Positions 21,715 through 34,903 are shown, numbered from the stretch's first letter. The stretch: 64,000 nt of DNA from Hygrocybe punicea (GCA_963556145.1 OY744466.1:4774001-4838000), one strand, 5' to 3'. A program made the numbers and translations. Notes: a model not told the origin generated them from the sequence alone.

Positions 21715-24635
21715 ATGCCCGACGAGAGTAGTCCACCAAAGTCAGGCTTCTCTCTCACCACCTCTGGGTAAGATTAATTGAAGGCAATGCTTTAGGAAAG
21801 CTGACGGCACGTTTGACCTCACCAGTATGTTCGTGACCCTATAGCTAAAAATACAGTGCTCACCATGTTTTCTAGTTATTCAAGCGAATAGTCTTAATCG
21901 TAAGGGCTGTCTCCTCCCGAGATCCTTTGTTGTCGTAAAGGTTGGCGACCAAATCTACAAGACAAAAGTCTCTGCCAGAAGAAGACGACCCGTGTGGAAC
22001 GAGAGCTTCACCTTGTGAGTCTACCTTGCGTTGGCCAACCTTTCTGTCCCACTCTATGCGGAAGTACGGCCAAAGGATCCCAGGACTTCACAATCAGCCT
22101 CTATCAGGCAAGACTTTTCCGCAAGGAGATTCTGATCGGAAAAATCACAGAACGCCTTCAGGATCTGGGACCAAGGAATAAAGGCATCGTCAATTCTGTT
22201 GCTTAGCGGGCATCAACCACTAACCAATCGAACCACAATTAGACTTTACGAAGGTTTTTTCCGAAGGACGATCAACCAGTATTACCTTCCACGTTGGAGA
22301 AACCGTCTTCAAGTTAGTCTGATCGGTTATTTACCAATTAGCAGCGATGCTGATACTAACGATACTGCAGCCGCGCTGAAAACAGGATGTTTGCTCTGGT
22401 AATCGGCATCGATGAGGTAGGATAGGTCCAGAGTGGAAGTATGCATCATGCTACTCTAACCGTTTGACAGTATATGTGCCCTACCATTGATAACTTAGAT
22501 GGTTGCGTGAACGACGCCAAGTCTGTCAAAACCTTCCTTACGGACAGGCTTCGCGTACCAGATTCTCAAATAGTTTTCCTTGTCAACGAGTCTGCTACCC
22601 GCGATGCTATCATTTCCACCTTTCAATCACACCTCCTTCAGAACAGCAAAATTGAAAAGGGTGACGCTATCACCATTTTCTATGCCGGCCACGGAAGCTA
22701 TGTGGAAGCACCTCAGGGTTGGAATCCCACAGACAGTAAAATCAAGACTATCTGTCCCTATGACGAGAGAACCAAAGACCCTCAAGGTCGATTGATCCAT
22801 GGAATACCGGATCGCACCATCAATGGTTTGCTTCACGAATTGGCCAGGGTCAAGGGGAATAACATTGTGAGTGGCTCAATTTATCTGTTGTTTAATCTGA
22901 GTCTGATCGCGGTCATCTTTCAACAAGACTGTTATCTTCGATTGCTGTCATTCGGATAATATAGCGCGTAACTCTCCGTGCCGTGTCCGAACCAAGGCTC
23001 GTTTCGTGTTCACTTCCGATCCAATCCCAGAAGATCTCGACAGCGCAGTGGCGATCCTGGCTTGTGATACACAATCTATTCCTGTTGGGGTTCAAGACCA
23101 AGTGACATCGTCACATCTTTTCCTCGCAGCCTCCCGATACGATGAGGTTGCATACGAATCTATTTCTGCAGAAGGACTGCCTCGTGGTGCCTTTACAAAC
23201 AGTCTAGTTAAACAACTTCATCGACTTCCCATGGACCGAGTCACATATTCTGACCTTATGGATCTCCTGCCGGATCTTATCAACCAGCATCCTCGTTGTG
23301 AAGGCGTGAACAAGAACCGGCTTCTTTTCAATGGGAAATCAATCGGGGGCGACTTGGAGGGTTTCAAGTTGGATGAGCGGAAGGGAGGAAAGGTCAGAGT
23401 GGATGCTGGAAGCATTCATGGGGTTGTGGTGGGTGCAGAATTTGCTGTCCAATTCCAGGACGCGCAATCATCTACTCGCGAACACCTCGGCATCTTGGTC
23501 GCGGTCTCGGTCACTGTCGACTCGTCCTGGCTAGCACGGCGGCTTGGGGACGACGGCGAGTTTGTCATACCCGATGGCGCGAGAGCACTGATGTTGGATC
23601 GGAATAATACTGCAATCACTTTAAAAGTGTTCGTTGATGCGCAAATTTCAGGCGTCCTCAGTCGCGAGGTTTCCCTCCAGTTCAATGGAACAAATTCAAT
23701 TGTTATTAATAAACGGAAATTCGTACAAGTCAAATTGCGTGCCAAGGCCGACGTTGCGATTGGGCAGGATTCTGAGGGGGCTCTTCTCGTTGAGAGGTTG
23801 GATGCCCTCATCCCACGCTATGCAAGCCGTATGGTTACGTTGGAAACCAATATCCATAATCTGCCGCTCACTCTTGAGACAGTCGCTCACTTCAATTATC
23901 ACCTTTTACGACATCATGGCAGCGATCCTCTTGAGCAGAACGTCACAATGGAGTTGTACCGTTTGACCCGAACAATGGGAGGATGGTTCAGGCTTCCAGA
24001 TGAGAAGCTCGGAAACCTTTTCTCTGACAATGAAGCCAGTATCGTGTTTGATGAAAATGCTGAGTATGGCATTGCACTAGTCAATCACTCGGAGCACGAC
24101 TTATTCCCCTACATCTTCTACTTCGACCCATCTGACTACAGCATACAGGTATGTAGTTTGAGGTTCCTTTACCTTTGCGAAAAGCCAGATTGACGACTTC
24201 ACAGGTGCGTTCTTCACTCATTTTGGGTGCGATATCACCGACTAACAACACCACCAGTCGTGGTATGCCCCCCCAACAGCATCAGCACCGCTTGGCCGTT
24301 CACAGGGACCGAATCCAACAAGATTCACCATCGGATACGGGGCAGGTGGTGGTGACGTTTTCGAGTTTACTTTAAAAGAAGGCGAACGATCAGACACAGG
24401 TTTCATCAAGCTATTTGCCTCAACGACGTATGTCAACATGGACTGGATGGCGCAGAAACCTCCTCACGACGTCCGTTCTATGCGCGGGGGTAACGAAATG
24501 ATGAAGAATATCGGGACTTGGGGAGCGTTGACGGCTGCCGTCAGAGTTCACGTGGGTGGAGAATTACCTTGCTTGCAAGGTTGTTTACTCTGGGAAAAGA
24601 AGCGCATCGGGGTTGGAGATCGTAAATCGATGTAA
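21715..24635 (+). CDS. C2 domain-caspase-like (peptidase C14) protein, paralogue 2
   Basis: Proposed exons 21715-21767, 21796-21824, 21876-22014, 22065 on, caspase exons to 22866, 22928-24148, 24259-24635. The protein starts MPDESSPPKSGFSLTTSG. The C2 domain reads TIIQANSLNRKGCLLPRS and VVVKVGDQIYKTKV...VWNESF. The caspase core begins MFALVIGIDEYMCPTIDNLDG and has the catalytic His in ITIFYAGHGS and Cys in TVIFDCCHSDN (DCCHS instead of DSCHS). The C-terminal half carries YIFYFDPSDYSI and RSDTGFIKLFAS as in paralogue 1. Exon 2 is 29 nt in both paralogues, and the first four introns are in identical positions and phases. A one-base frame problem near 22190 (GIVN to ILLLSG) may be an error, an unusual intron or decay. 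Confidence 0.75.
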
Positions 24636-24721
24636 ACATCGTCATTATCATCCTTAAAGCCGTGCGCTGCTCAGTTTTAGCTAAGTTTATACAACATTGG
24701 TCAAAAACTATTTCATCTTCT

Positions 24722-27700
24722 CTAACCTCTGCTCATCTTCGTCCACCAAACCTCCGTCTCCTTATCGTTTTCCCCCAATCTCATGTCTTCCGTGTATAGC
24801 TCAGAGTCGTGCGCCTGCAAAAATTGGTTATCGTCGAAATCCCGCAACAAACGAATGTTTTTTCGACCCGAACTCCTTGACAGAGCCACATACAGATTGA
24901 ACAGGCTTAAGTTGCCAGGCGCCGGCGGACATCTGATGTCCACAATCACGTAGGGGATCGTTTGTCCTTGTGCTTTGTAATCTGTGAATGCGTAACTGGC
25001 AGTCATTGGAAACTGGATGCGAGAAACGGTCTTTGTCACAATGCTGGAGCCCTCCGTGGTGGTGATACGCATCCGACACATCCCTGGTTCTATTGGGATT
25101 ATTCGAGGTTGTAATCCTGGGAGAGGGCTCGCACGCGTCCGATTGAGTTTCACCAGAACATAGGCGGGAACGTGCTTCAAGTGTATGATGCCTTCCCCCT
25201 CCGTGCATGGCTCGTCGGGGTGCAACTTTATGTCAATGATCTCTCCACACGCGCCATTTGTGATGTCCAAGTCTGTTTCGATATTCGTCGTTATCATAAC
25301 TTTCATTCCTTTCGCGATTTCTATCGTCTCCGGTAAGTCTCTCTGCGTGTTACCTCGCATTCCTACACGACTTGCCAACGCTATCTGCTCGTGCCGTGTG
25401 AGAGCTCGACCATGAATTGTGTCATTTGCAGCGACCACGTAAAGGGTCTCTCCTGAGTCCCTGCAGTATTTTCGAACGGCTGCTGAGTTCCATCGTTCTC
25501 TTACTGCATGACGAGGAGTCACCAGCACCGCATCACGCCACTCGGGTGTTTCAAGATCTGTTGGAACACATTGGGGTTCACCTATGATCAATGTACGCAA
25601 CATCAGCAGGTGCCGATGATGAACTTCGCCGTGCCGCAAATGATGTAGGAACTCTTGCCATACAGCGTCCGTCACTCTTTGTTGCTTCTTCAAAATGACG
25701 ACCGTCTTGAACTCTTCATATATTTTCCGTCCAAGCTGCGCTTCTAATTTTTCCGTCCCACTCGTTTTGTAAAACAAAGCTTCGGTTTTTGTTGTCGCCA
25801 CGGGTGGGAATTGGTGTAGGTCACCGGAAAGGATGACATTGATCCCACCAAATGAATGGCCCATGCTACGTTCCTCTCCTGCTTTGGCAATACCAATGTT
25901 CCGAGATAATGCACTGAAAAACGTCTTTCCTATCATCGAAAACTCGTCAATGAAAAGATACCGATAGCTCTTCCAAAATATCTGCAGCTTGTTTTTGGCT
26001 GAAGGCGACATGGAGTGCTTGCGATTCGGGGACATATGAGCGATGTGGTGCGTCGTCTTTCCATCAATTTGGGAAGCTGCGATGGCCGTGTACGCCGCTT
26101 TAACCAACCAGTGCTCGACGAAAGAGGCTCTGAAAGAATGCGTGACGGCACGAATCACTTTGGATTTGCCTGTGCCCCCTTCGCCATATATTATCATCCG
26201 CAGTGGGGGCGGATCAGCCCCTGCCAACGTCTGCCTCAGATGCCACAATATTATATCGTGCGCACGTTGTTGGTCTTCACTCAAGACATCGTTTTCATCG
26301 GTTTCATTGGTATGTCCTTCACAAATGTGATTTTCGTTCGCTTGTCCAATCTCTCCAGTCTCCAGCAGTTGGACTGACGGTCCCACCACCTGTCTGTCTT
26401 TGTGTTGCGCGGTATTCGTGTTTTGGTTTATCTGTACGACATTTTGCTGTAACTGGTTCCTCCACAGTAACAAATTTTGCAAATCGTGGTCGTTTGCATT
26501 GCCAGCTTTTTTGGGTCGCATGGACCATCCGTCGTCCACAGAGGGGAAAAAATTGGCTTTCTTTGCAAATTCGAGCGCTAAGCAGCCATTGAGCTCCTCC
26601 CTCATCGATTTCCGTGAATTCTTGAATGCGACTACATCTTCTTCTGTAAGGTCTTCATCGAAAACTGGTGTGGCCTCCGGCAATTCTAATTCTTCTTCAG
26701 CATCAGCTTCCGCGTATTGAAAACATGTATCATCTTTTTTCTGTTCCTTGCCGTTGGCCTTTGCAGCACTGTCACATTCATGAAAATATTGAATCGCAGA
26801 GAGAACGAAGTGGGTCCGCGCGGGCACTGTCTCCAGATATCTTTCAAATGCTGCGGCCCACGTCACCTCCTTTGGCTTCAAATCTTCCTCCAAAACCCGC
26901 CAAGGCTTCAACAACATTAACATTGAAGCGGCATAGTAATTCGTCTTGTCTGAATCATCACGTCGTGGAAACCAACGTCCGACAATATCTGGAAGATTGC
27001 GGTGATTTTCTGGCCTGAGTACTCGATACGCTCGGGAGCTTTTAGGGTGGCTACTGAGATACGGGATGCGAAGGTTTCGTGGTCGTCCTCGAATCTGTGG
27101 TCCCTCACAACCTTCTAGCGGATCTTCGTCAACTTCGTATGTGTGAACAAAATAATCCAAGACATTATAGTCTTTAAGAGTTTCTCCCCGAAATCTGTAA
27201 TCTGTCACTTGGCTTTTGGGGTAAAAATGTCCCTTGCCGTCAACATCCAATGTGATCACATCACTCGCAGACTGCAATCATCATTTAAACACATTGACGT
27301 TCGTTGTCATCTGTTTCACCCACCTCCGTCTCAGTCTTCTCGTCCTTGTTGCCCTCAGGACTTTCCAGTGGGGGATTCAATGAAGATAAGCCTCTGTCAC
27401 CGGAGAACCAAATTTTTCAATTTAACAACGTCAGGAAACGCAGAAACTAATAAAAGTACCCACACACACTCGTCTGGACTCGAACTTGTTTTGTGACTGT
27501 GATCTCCATTCAGTACGATTAACGAATCACATAATATCAACTGACCTCTTCAAAGACGGGTACGACTCCATCAAAGCCACTACAAATGTTGACCAATATA
27601 TGTATGAATATGTATGTGACTTGTAGACGTCTCCCCAGCCCATCAGATAGGAATCGACCATGGGACTACCGATCTGCTGTTCTCGATTAATGCCATGCAC

Positions 27701-30674
27701 AAGACGGAACATCAGAAGTCGTTGCTGAGCACGTAAGTCTTCAATGTAAGCCGGATTTGGATGGGATAGATGGTATGCGAACGCGTCTGCCAAAACGGCT
27801 GAAAGGTTGGACTCTCTGTCCTGTTTTTTTGCTGCGTATGTGGTCACATAGTATGTGATGTTTTTAGTATCGCCACCGTTCGTGAGAAGTTTCCCATCAT
27901 TATTACATCGAACGTTGATGAGAATGGCAGGGACCCATCCATTGACATAAGGATGCAATCGTTTGCAACCCCATCGTCCGTCTGCATCCACAAAGCTTGC
28001 TCCCGAGATAGGGAATGGTGCGCGCCGCTTGCATATAAGAATGCCTTCATGATTGTACTTGAGGCATCGACCTTGTCTGCATGAATGAATCTGTTCCATG
28101 CACGCTAACCTCAATTCGAATGCTGTCAATTCCGCTGCATAATTCGGGCTCGACGGATTTGGGGGCCGACTGTAGCTGATATCTTTGTCCCGTGCGATGT
28201 TCTTGACACTCTCAGGTGATTCGAGTCCTGGTACATATGCCCGGAAATTCGCATCGATGTATTGAACCATCTTATTCCGAAAAGTGTCTTCTTTCAGAAG
28301 TTCCGCAATTTGATTGAAGGAAGGAGTGTTTTTCAACCAGAGAAGAATGTGAAGATGTAGGGTCGCTCGGCCTTGTGCCTCCACGGCTCCAAAATAAGCC
28401 GTCACCTCTCCTAAAATTCCCATTCTGCTGTCCACTTTGTTGTCGTTGATTCGAATTTGAAACAGTTGTTCGATGATCGTTCGAATCGTGAAATGGAAAA
28501 ACTTCGCAGCCGCGTATGGATCGTCAGCGACATTACGCGCTCGCTGTTCACGAGCGGGGCCTGCAGAGGCTACGAAATTATCGAGATCTATGTCTTCTCC
28601 CGCAAAAACCTGCAACACAGGATCATGCAAATCCGAAGGATTGATTGTCATCCAAACTGAAGGTGGTCCATAGAACAATGCTGTTGACCAGATCTGGCTT
28701 CGTAGTTGATAACGCGCCTGGTCTGACCCTTGAACTCGGGCCACAGCACCATGAACATGACGTCTGATCTTTCGAACCGTGTGATCCGTGATTGGTAGTT
28801 TACCGTCTTCTTCCCTCGCAGCCTGCTGTAGATGTTCAGGTGTTAATTCCACAAAACTAGCCGCATCCCGCTGGAAGTCGCTCCTCTTTATTTGGACACG
28901 AGCCGTAGCTAGAGCTTGACGTCGTTGTAAGATCCCGAACGACACAAACCGAAATGTCTCGTGTCTTCGAAATCTGCGATCATGATATTGCAGAGCCCAT
29001 TGAACGTGCTGTCGAAAATCCAATTGCGTCTCCCGATCAGCTTCGATTCCACCTGTCCCATAAGGAAAGAGGCATGGGAATGCCTTTTCAAAGAAATTCG
29101 GCTTGTCCTGTGTTATGAGTCTGGTTTTTTGTTTATTTGCGGAGCGACCCGTGCCAAAATCCGACACGGGTTGTTGTCCATGAATAACGGCATACCCCCC
29201 CTCCTTCCCTTCTTTCCATAGATTTGCGAGGCCCCACATCATCATCTCTGAACTCGTCATCTTCGTAAGGTCCATATCAACCGCTCCTGAAACGTGCATC
29301 GGGATCACTTGGGGCCCTAAGCAGCGTTATTCCATCGGTCGTCGTTTTCAATAAATGTTCAAACCCACAAACGCACCTTCATTCTCTATCACATTAGCTC
29401 CATCGTCATCCATTATTTCGGCACCTGTATCACCTATTTAACTGGTTAAAAATCTCACATCGAACTTCAAATATCAAAAAACCATCACCTGCCAACGGAT
29501 CATCGTGAGACGGCACGTATCCTGCATTTTCTTCCTCCATGACCCCCAGCTTCGTCGAATGTCGCACTAAAGCGACCACTTCTTCAGGCACATCATCTTC
29601 TGGAAGCTCATAGAGGTTTTCCTGCGACAAATTGATATTCCCATAATATTTGGTGTTATGGATCTTCAACCATCGTAAAGCGTCATGGACTGCTTGACGT
29701 CGAACCTTGAACGTTGATCGCAACCACGCTTGCGGCACGACGGAGGTCCCTACGAATGTTATAGACAGCACCCTAGCCAAAATTCGGGGTTTTCGAGGCA
29801 AGAGGTTGCCTTCAATCATTGCGCTCGCACCACCTACGTCCAAATCGTACGTGCTCACGGAGCCACCCATCGCACGTTGTAATGTTCCAGGATTAAGACC
29901 CGCATGCGTCACTCGTGGGAAGAGTTTGAACACATACACCCTGGGATAATACAAGGCGATCAACATTTGTTCGGCAAATGTAAGCCGCTTCAACTCCCAA
30001 GGAATGTCGCCTATCCAAAGTCCGTTAGCGAGAGACAAAGGAGGTGGATGGTCCTGGATATCGCTCAACGCAATGACACATGCATTGCATGCAGTCACTC
30101 GCGTCGTCGACATTGCTGTCCCCACTTGCACAGCTGTGGGAACGAGGAGCCTCCCATGAATGAGAACGTGTGCTGGGTGAGCGGATTTTGGAATTAATCG
30201 TTCTGAGTTCGGCAATTCCGTTAAATGATAACATTTAAGCCCATCAGCTTGAAAACTGAGCTCTCGAGCACAAATGCCACAGACTCCCATCCGGACAGCA
30301 TCATTAGATGTCGCAACATAGAATCCCCGATAACAGTCATGCCTTTCCGCTTCCGTAGGCAAGTCGAGGAAGTGAGATGGATCAATGTGAAGAAAAGTCC
30401 GGTCGATCTTGATAGCTTTCTGCCTATGTTCGTAAGCTTCTTCAACCTTCCGTTTTCGTTGTAGAGTCTTCAACTCCTTCACGGACTCCACTCGCCCTCG
30501 CTTTTCAGATGCGACCGACAGAAGATGGCCATGCAAACTAGCAGGACCCATCGCTATTATCCGATGGACAACGGCATCCCTTTTCCGTTGGCCTCGACTA
30601 AACTGAACGTATCCGCGTGAGAGCGTTAACAATTCCCGCAAAGTCAACTGTTGAATGTCGTCTGCAGTGAGCAT
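24722..30674 (-). CDS. Helitron Rep-helicase (DUF6570 region, HUH Rep, PIF1-like helicase)
   Basis: Three long frames joined by short introns: 30674-about 29450, about 29308-27527, and about 27277-24722. N-terminal part: a SAP-like helix (LTADDIQQLTLRELLTLS) and a cysteine-containing DUF6570-like region (VCGICARELSF...VTACNACVIAL...SLANGLWIGDIP). Middle: Helitron-like N domain (FFEKAFPCLFPYG) and Rep with the HUH motif in ATLHLHILLWL and paired tyrosines in ITYYVTTYAAKKQ. C-terminal: PIF1/RecD-like helicase with Walker A GEGGTGKSKV, Walker B LFIDEFSM, SGDLHQFPPV, and YKAQGQTI / VALSRSSGRKNI. Rep nicks and joins ends in rolling-circle-like transposition and the helicase unwinds. Frames look intact apart from the intron gaps, so this copy may be active or recently so. 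Confidence 0.9.
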
Positions 30675-31011
30675 CTTGGTTTGAAGTCAATGACACCTGA
30701 CCGTCTCATATGGACGGGCGATCCCCCCTATCTCGCCTCAAGAAAAACCCATGTAATGACGCCACAGGACAGTCATGTCTACTGCAAAGTTTAGCCAAGC
30801 GTCATATAACTACGAATGGAACAACAAACCGCTGAAATCACGTTCCGTGCTTCTATGACTCCCAACACCACCGCATCCACTTCCGCTACCTCTCACGAGG
30901 ACCCGCATGAAAATGACTGTCCCGTCCAAAATTGCCCGCCGCCCAGTGGATTCCCTGAATCTGTAGCCGCCAACTCTAAGGAAGTGCAGTTCGTATCTGT
31001 CGAGACCAATC

Positions 31012-32009
31012 ATGTTTTCACTTGACGAATGCTGGAACAGCATCCGTGTACATGGCATCCCGCCGCCATTTCCCTGCTCCTCAAAGGATCTCCAAGATCA
31101 TAAAATTGACCTCTGGCGCACCGCTCTCATCGCATCAGGAAACTATTTAGGCATCCCTGAAACTGCAAAAACCCTCCGATGGATGAGAGATAGTCGTACT
31201 CTTCGTTTAGTGGCTCATGAACTCGACCACAAAGAAAGGACCTCGGCACCGATCTTGCCAATGATGGGAGGCGATGCCGGAGACTCCGTTGAACTCTCCC
31301 TCCTTGTCCATCTCACAGAAGATGACTTTTGGATGATGCCGGATGGGATGTGGCGAGAAAACGCTGGCGGTGCGAAAAGGTTTGCCGACATCAAACTGAC
31401 ATGCACCGGAGGACCCATCAGCACGCCAAGACTCATCCAAGACTTCAACACAGGCATATCGACCATCCGAAAACTCATGACAACCGCTAAAAGTCCCGCC
31501 TCAATCTCTGAAGGCATACTTAAAGAGGGAGAAGGCGCAATGATGAAAATCAGATTCCGCCACCAACCTTTCCAGGTAAACATCACTCACTTTTGCGCTT
31601 TGCAATTTCATCTCATGAACTGGCAGAAAGGTTCCATGGTTGTGGACGAAGACGTCGACCCGGAAGACCAAAGTGAGCGCTATCCAAATGTCCTCTTATT
31701 TCAACTCCTTCCCTCTATGCAGATAATGTCGCCGAGGAGATCAAACTGGGAGACTGGCCTGTTGATAGTGAGGAAGCACGCAACGCACTGGAAGACATGG
31801 AGGGCCTCTACACCGTCAAGCCGCTCGCAGCTTTTAACACTGAAGGTAACCTCATCGGACCGCGGGAGTATGTTGAAACATTAAGAGGGGCCACCGTCGT
31901 CGCTCGATTCACGATGCAAAAGTTCTTAGTGAGGGAAAGAGGGCGTCCCGCCCACCCGCAGCCCCCCAAAAATCACGAAAAAACGCCTTTTAAAAAGGGA
32001 TCCTTTTGA
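31012..32009 (+). CDS. Helitron companion protein, unknown function (298 aa)
   Basis: Exons 31012-31575, 31627-31672, 31723-32009; both introns are 50-51 nt GT-AG and in phase. It starts MFSLDECWNSIRVHGIPPPF; an upstream frame (30816-31025) beginning MEQQTAEITFRASM could be an N-terminal extension if a one-base shift is allowed. Segments such as DDFWMMPDGMWRENAGGAKR, ILKEGEGAMMKIRFRHQPF and EEIKLGDWPVDSEEARNAL look like a conserved globular protein; I have the impression of similar genes beside other fungal Helitrons but cannot name a domain. It is divergent from RepHel with 337 bp (140 bp if the upstream ATG is used) between starts, so a shared bidirectional promoter is likely. A DNA-binding or ssDNA-binding accessory role is only a guess. 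Confidence 0.7.
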
Positions 32010-33138
32010 GGTCGTCGACGACCCAAAGGGAAAAAAGAAAATAAAAATTTAACCACTTCCCACCAAGTCCCTTCCGTCTATTTTCTTTCTCGTCAGCCAA
32101 AATCATTTACCATGTAAACTAAGTGCTCCTACCGTCCGCTAAAAATTTGTTGTCGACATCATGTCATCACCAAAATGAAGAAGGGTTGAAGATTTTTCCA
32201 TAATCGTGATCGACAGAACTCCCACTCGACTTCACGGCCAACGTCAAATCCCCTCCCATTCATTCCCTTCCATTGTGGGAACACGCACTCCTACTGTTAT
32301 AGATTAGATTGACATGACACCAAGACCCGTTCGTCGTATACCTTTGTAGTATATCCGATGAATGTGAACGTACTGCACCCAACATTAGTTAATCGTCTCA
32401 AATGCTGACTGTCCTTTCAAGAACTCACCACATGTGGTGCCCTCAACAACACTTCGTACGAATGACATTGATCTTCACACCATCTCGGCGCGCACTGTAT
32501 TTCGTGCACATGCGTATCTTCCCCATTCACAAAACGTACGACATGGAAAAAGGCTGTGAAGTCAACAGGACAAGGCATGACCGGTCTTGCTATGAATATG
32601 AGCCTAGTATCAATGCAGATAAACGCTGCTAAACGCACTTTACAATGTACAAAGCCGACAGAGACAGGAGAGCCAGAAGAGATTACATGACGTGGCTTGT
32701 TCCAAAGTCCGGTCGATGGTCTCAGATGAATCAGCTTGTAAGCGCTGAGCTTCAAATTCCCACCTAAATTAACGATGGCGCGACATAATCTCCATCGCTT
32801 TCAAAAACTGCCATGGACAACGAACGCATGCCTGTTGTCGAGCTACAACACCGCGAAATGCGTCATATTCACGTCCTCTCGCTTCAAAACCCACCAAACA
32901 GAGTGAGCAAATCCTGTGTTAGGTGTACTGTATCTAATAAAACATAGTGGGACATCATCCGTCTTCATTTCTACATCTTTTGTTACGTGTTCAGGAGATA
33001 AATCCCCGTCTATACTTTGTATTAATACGCAGAGTCTCTCAACAAAATATTTAATCCTCTACCCGCATTACATATCGTATCATACTCATACTGATTGAAA
33101 AGCAAGGTTGCGCCACCGAAGGTGGCCCTTTCCTCTAG
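32010..33138 (+). other. noncoding right arm of the Helitron with terminal hairpin
   Basis: No gene is supported. It begins with the perfect palindrome GGTCGTCGACGACC (32010-32023) just after the companion gene's stop and ends with a hairpin, GCCACC-GAA-GGTGGC (33113-33127), 8 nt before CTAG. The interior is AT-rich. Confidence 0.5.
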
Positions 33139-33565
33139 TCAGCCTTGGACAGCACGGAATGAGAGAGGATTTGTACGGACATTGAAAGGTGGGCCAACTC
33201 TTAATAAATGCAGGCTTTTCGATGTGCGCATGCATACTATATACTATGTAAACACGCTTGTCATAATATTTGTATTATACACGGGACTTGGGTATTGTTT
33301 CATCATAGAACGAGGATTCAACCACAAAACTGTTAGTTCTAGACGGATTGCCGGCCTGAATGGTGGACACCAGTCAATTGTAGTTGTTGGAGGGCTGTGT
33401 ATTACCCGACGTGTATTGATGGTGAGCAGCCCAACGTTGCTAGACGCATAAACCAAGCTTCTATGCAATCCGAGGTAGAAATAAATCACCACACTATTTT
33501 ATGCAACTCGCACCTACCGCTACAAAAAGCCCTACATAATGTTGTGCTTTTTTGCGTTATTTGCG
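33139..33565. other. intergenic, nothing recognised
   Basis: This stretch lies between the Helitron end and the 3' end of the F-box gene. Short open frames here lack family signals. Confidence 0.5.
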
Positions 33566-34785
33566 TCAATAACGAGGTTCTCTATCAACATGCAAAATTC
33601 CACGCTCCGAGCATAGCGGAAACGTCTCAGCGAGTAAGTGCTGGCTGTCCACAATGACATCGGGGTTAGTCAAAACAGGGAACCGGAAGGTTAGCCTTCG
33701 CAAAGTGGGTAGAAACCGTGGGCTCTCCAGGAAGGAGCGCAGCTCAGACCATGCATCAAGATCAACAGGGCCAGATTCCACACCGACCAATACGGTGACC
33801 TCTTTGAGGTATGGAGATGTCAAGCCGCACAGGGCGTAAAGCACAAATCGCTCAAAGCGGTAGATGTCTTTCCAATGACTCAACTCCAAGATCAAGAACC
33901 GCAATTGGCTGAGAGATGCAAAGCCGCGATCGGCGTATGCTGGGCAGCGAAGGAAGAGAGAGAGAGAAGATGCTAAGCACCAAGAGGAAGCAATAAACAT
34001 CTGAGGCACTCACAAAGATTGTCAGGTAAGCGCGCAAGCCGAAGATCCTGCAAGCTCGATCCCATGACGTCCAGCAGCCTTCCCACAACGGGCCGGAATC
34101 TCCATTCAAAACTGAACAAAGAATCCGTTTGGAGCGTCGAAAGGGACGGGAATGAGCTGGTTCTGTCCCAACATATTAATAAGTGTTCGAGGACGTAGTA
34201 GGACTGGAATGTCAGGAGCGTTTTCAATTCCGGCACGACCGCATCTTGATTGTTGGATTGGGGAATATCGGACCTGCAGTCCGCACAGTGGCTAGACAAG
34301 CTCTGCAATCGTGGACACTGGCGCAGGAGTGAGAGCAACACGTCGGGGGTATCGAATTTGATGTACGAGAGGGTGAGGGTCTCGAGATGTTTCATAAATG
34401 GGGCAGGTGGAGAGAAAAAATGTGCGCTACATTGGTCCGACCTATACAGAGTGAGATTTGTGATATTGGAGAGTCTAGAAGTGACTTGGTGAAGGTTGTC
34501 GAACTCGCAGGCCACGATCGTCTCGACCACGAGACTCCGGACTGCAGTGGTGATCGTGCACAAAGGAGATGAGATAAAAAAATCGTCCATCCACCGATCG
34601 ATGGTGAACTCCGAGAAAAGCCAGGAGAGATGGTCTCGACTTGCAGATACCCACGATTTACACACGAGAGCACACGTCGCGAGCGCTGCCTGATCGTCGT
34701 GAAGCATGTCAATGATCATGTCCGTCAGTTCGGGTGGTAGTCGTGCACGCCGACCCAGTGCGGGCGGCAGGGATTCAGGATCCAT
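33566..34785 (-). CDS. F-box protein with LRR-like C-terminal region
   Basis: Exons 34785-34014 and 33940-33566, one 73-nt intron (GTGAGT...CAG) in phase; about 381 aa. The N-terminus reads MDPESLPPALGRRARLPPEL and then the F-box (TDMIIDMLHDDQAALATCALVCKSWV). The remainder shows degenerate leucine-rich spacing (VSRLSNITNLTL, LETLTLSYIKF, LQSLSSHC, LTSPYLKEVTVL), typical of the large F-box/LRR-like family of Agaricomycetes. F-box proteins recruit substrates to SCF (Skp1-cullin) ubiquitin ligases; the substrate is unknown. It is divergent from ATG7. Confidence 0.85.
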
Positions 34786-34903
34786 ATAGTCAGGAGCTGA
34801 ATTATAGGGGCGAGGGCAACAACTTCAAGTTGAAGCCAACAATAATTACATAATCATCCACAGTAAAACCTCTCACCAGTACTAGTGCAGTATCACAGCC
34901 CAT

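Larger units (their letters stand above)
24636..33138 (-). mobile_element. autonomous Helitron (RepHel on minus strand, companion gene on plus strand)
   Basis: It contains a split Rep-helicase gene (24722-30674, minus) and a divergent companion gene (31012-32009, plus). The right boundary is placed at 33138 because GCCACCGAAGGTGGC (perfect 6-bp stem) is followed 8 bp later by CTAG and then T, the form of a Helitron 3' end inserted at an A/T site. The left boundary must lie in the 87 bp between the caspase stop (24635) and the helicase stop (24722), but no terminal motif could be fixed there. About 1.1 kb of AT-rich noncoding sequence (32010-33138) lies inside the right end. Confidence 0.75.

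Noticed and set aside
32402..32760. Short frames on both strands in the Helitron right arm
   Set aside because: No family signal, AT-rich, and opposing frames overlap each other.
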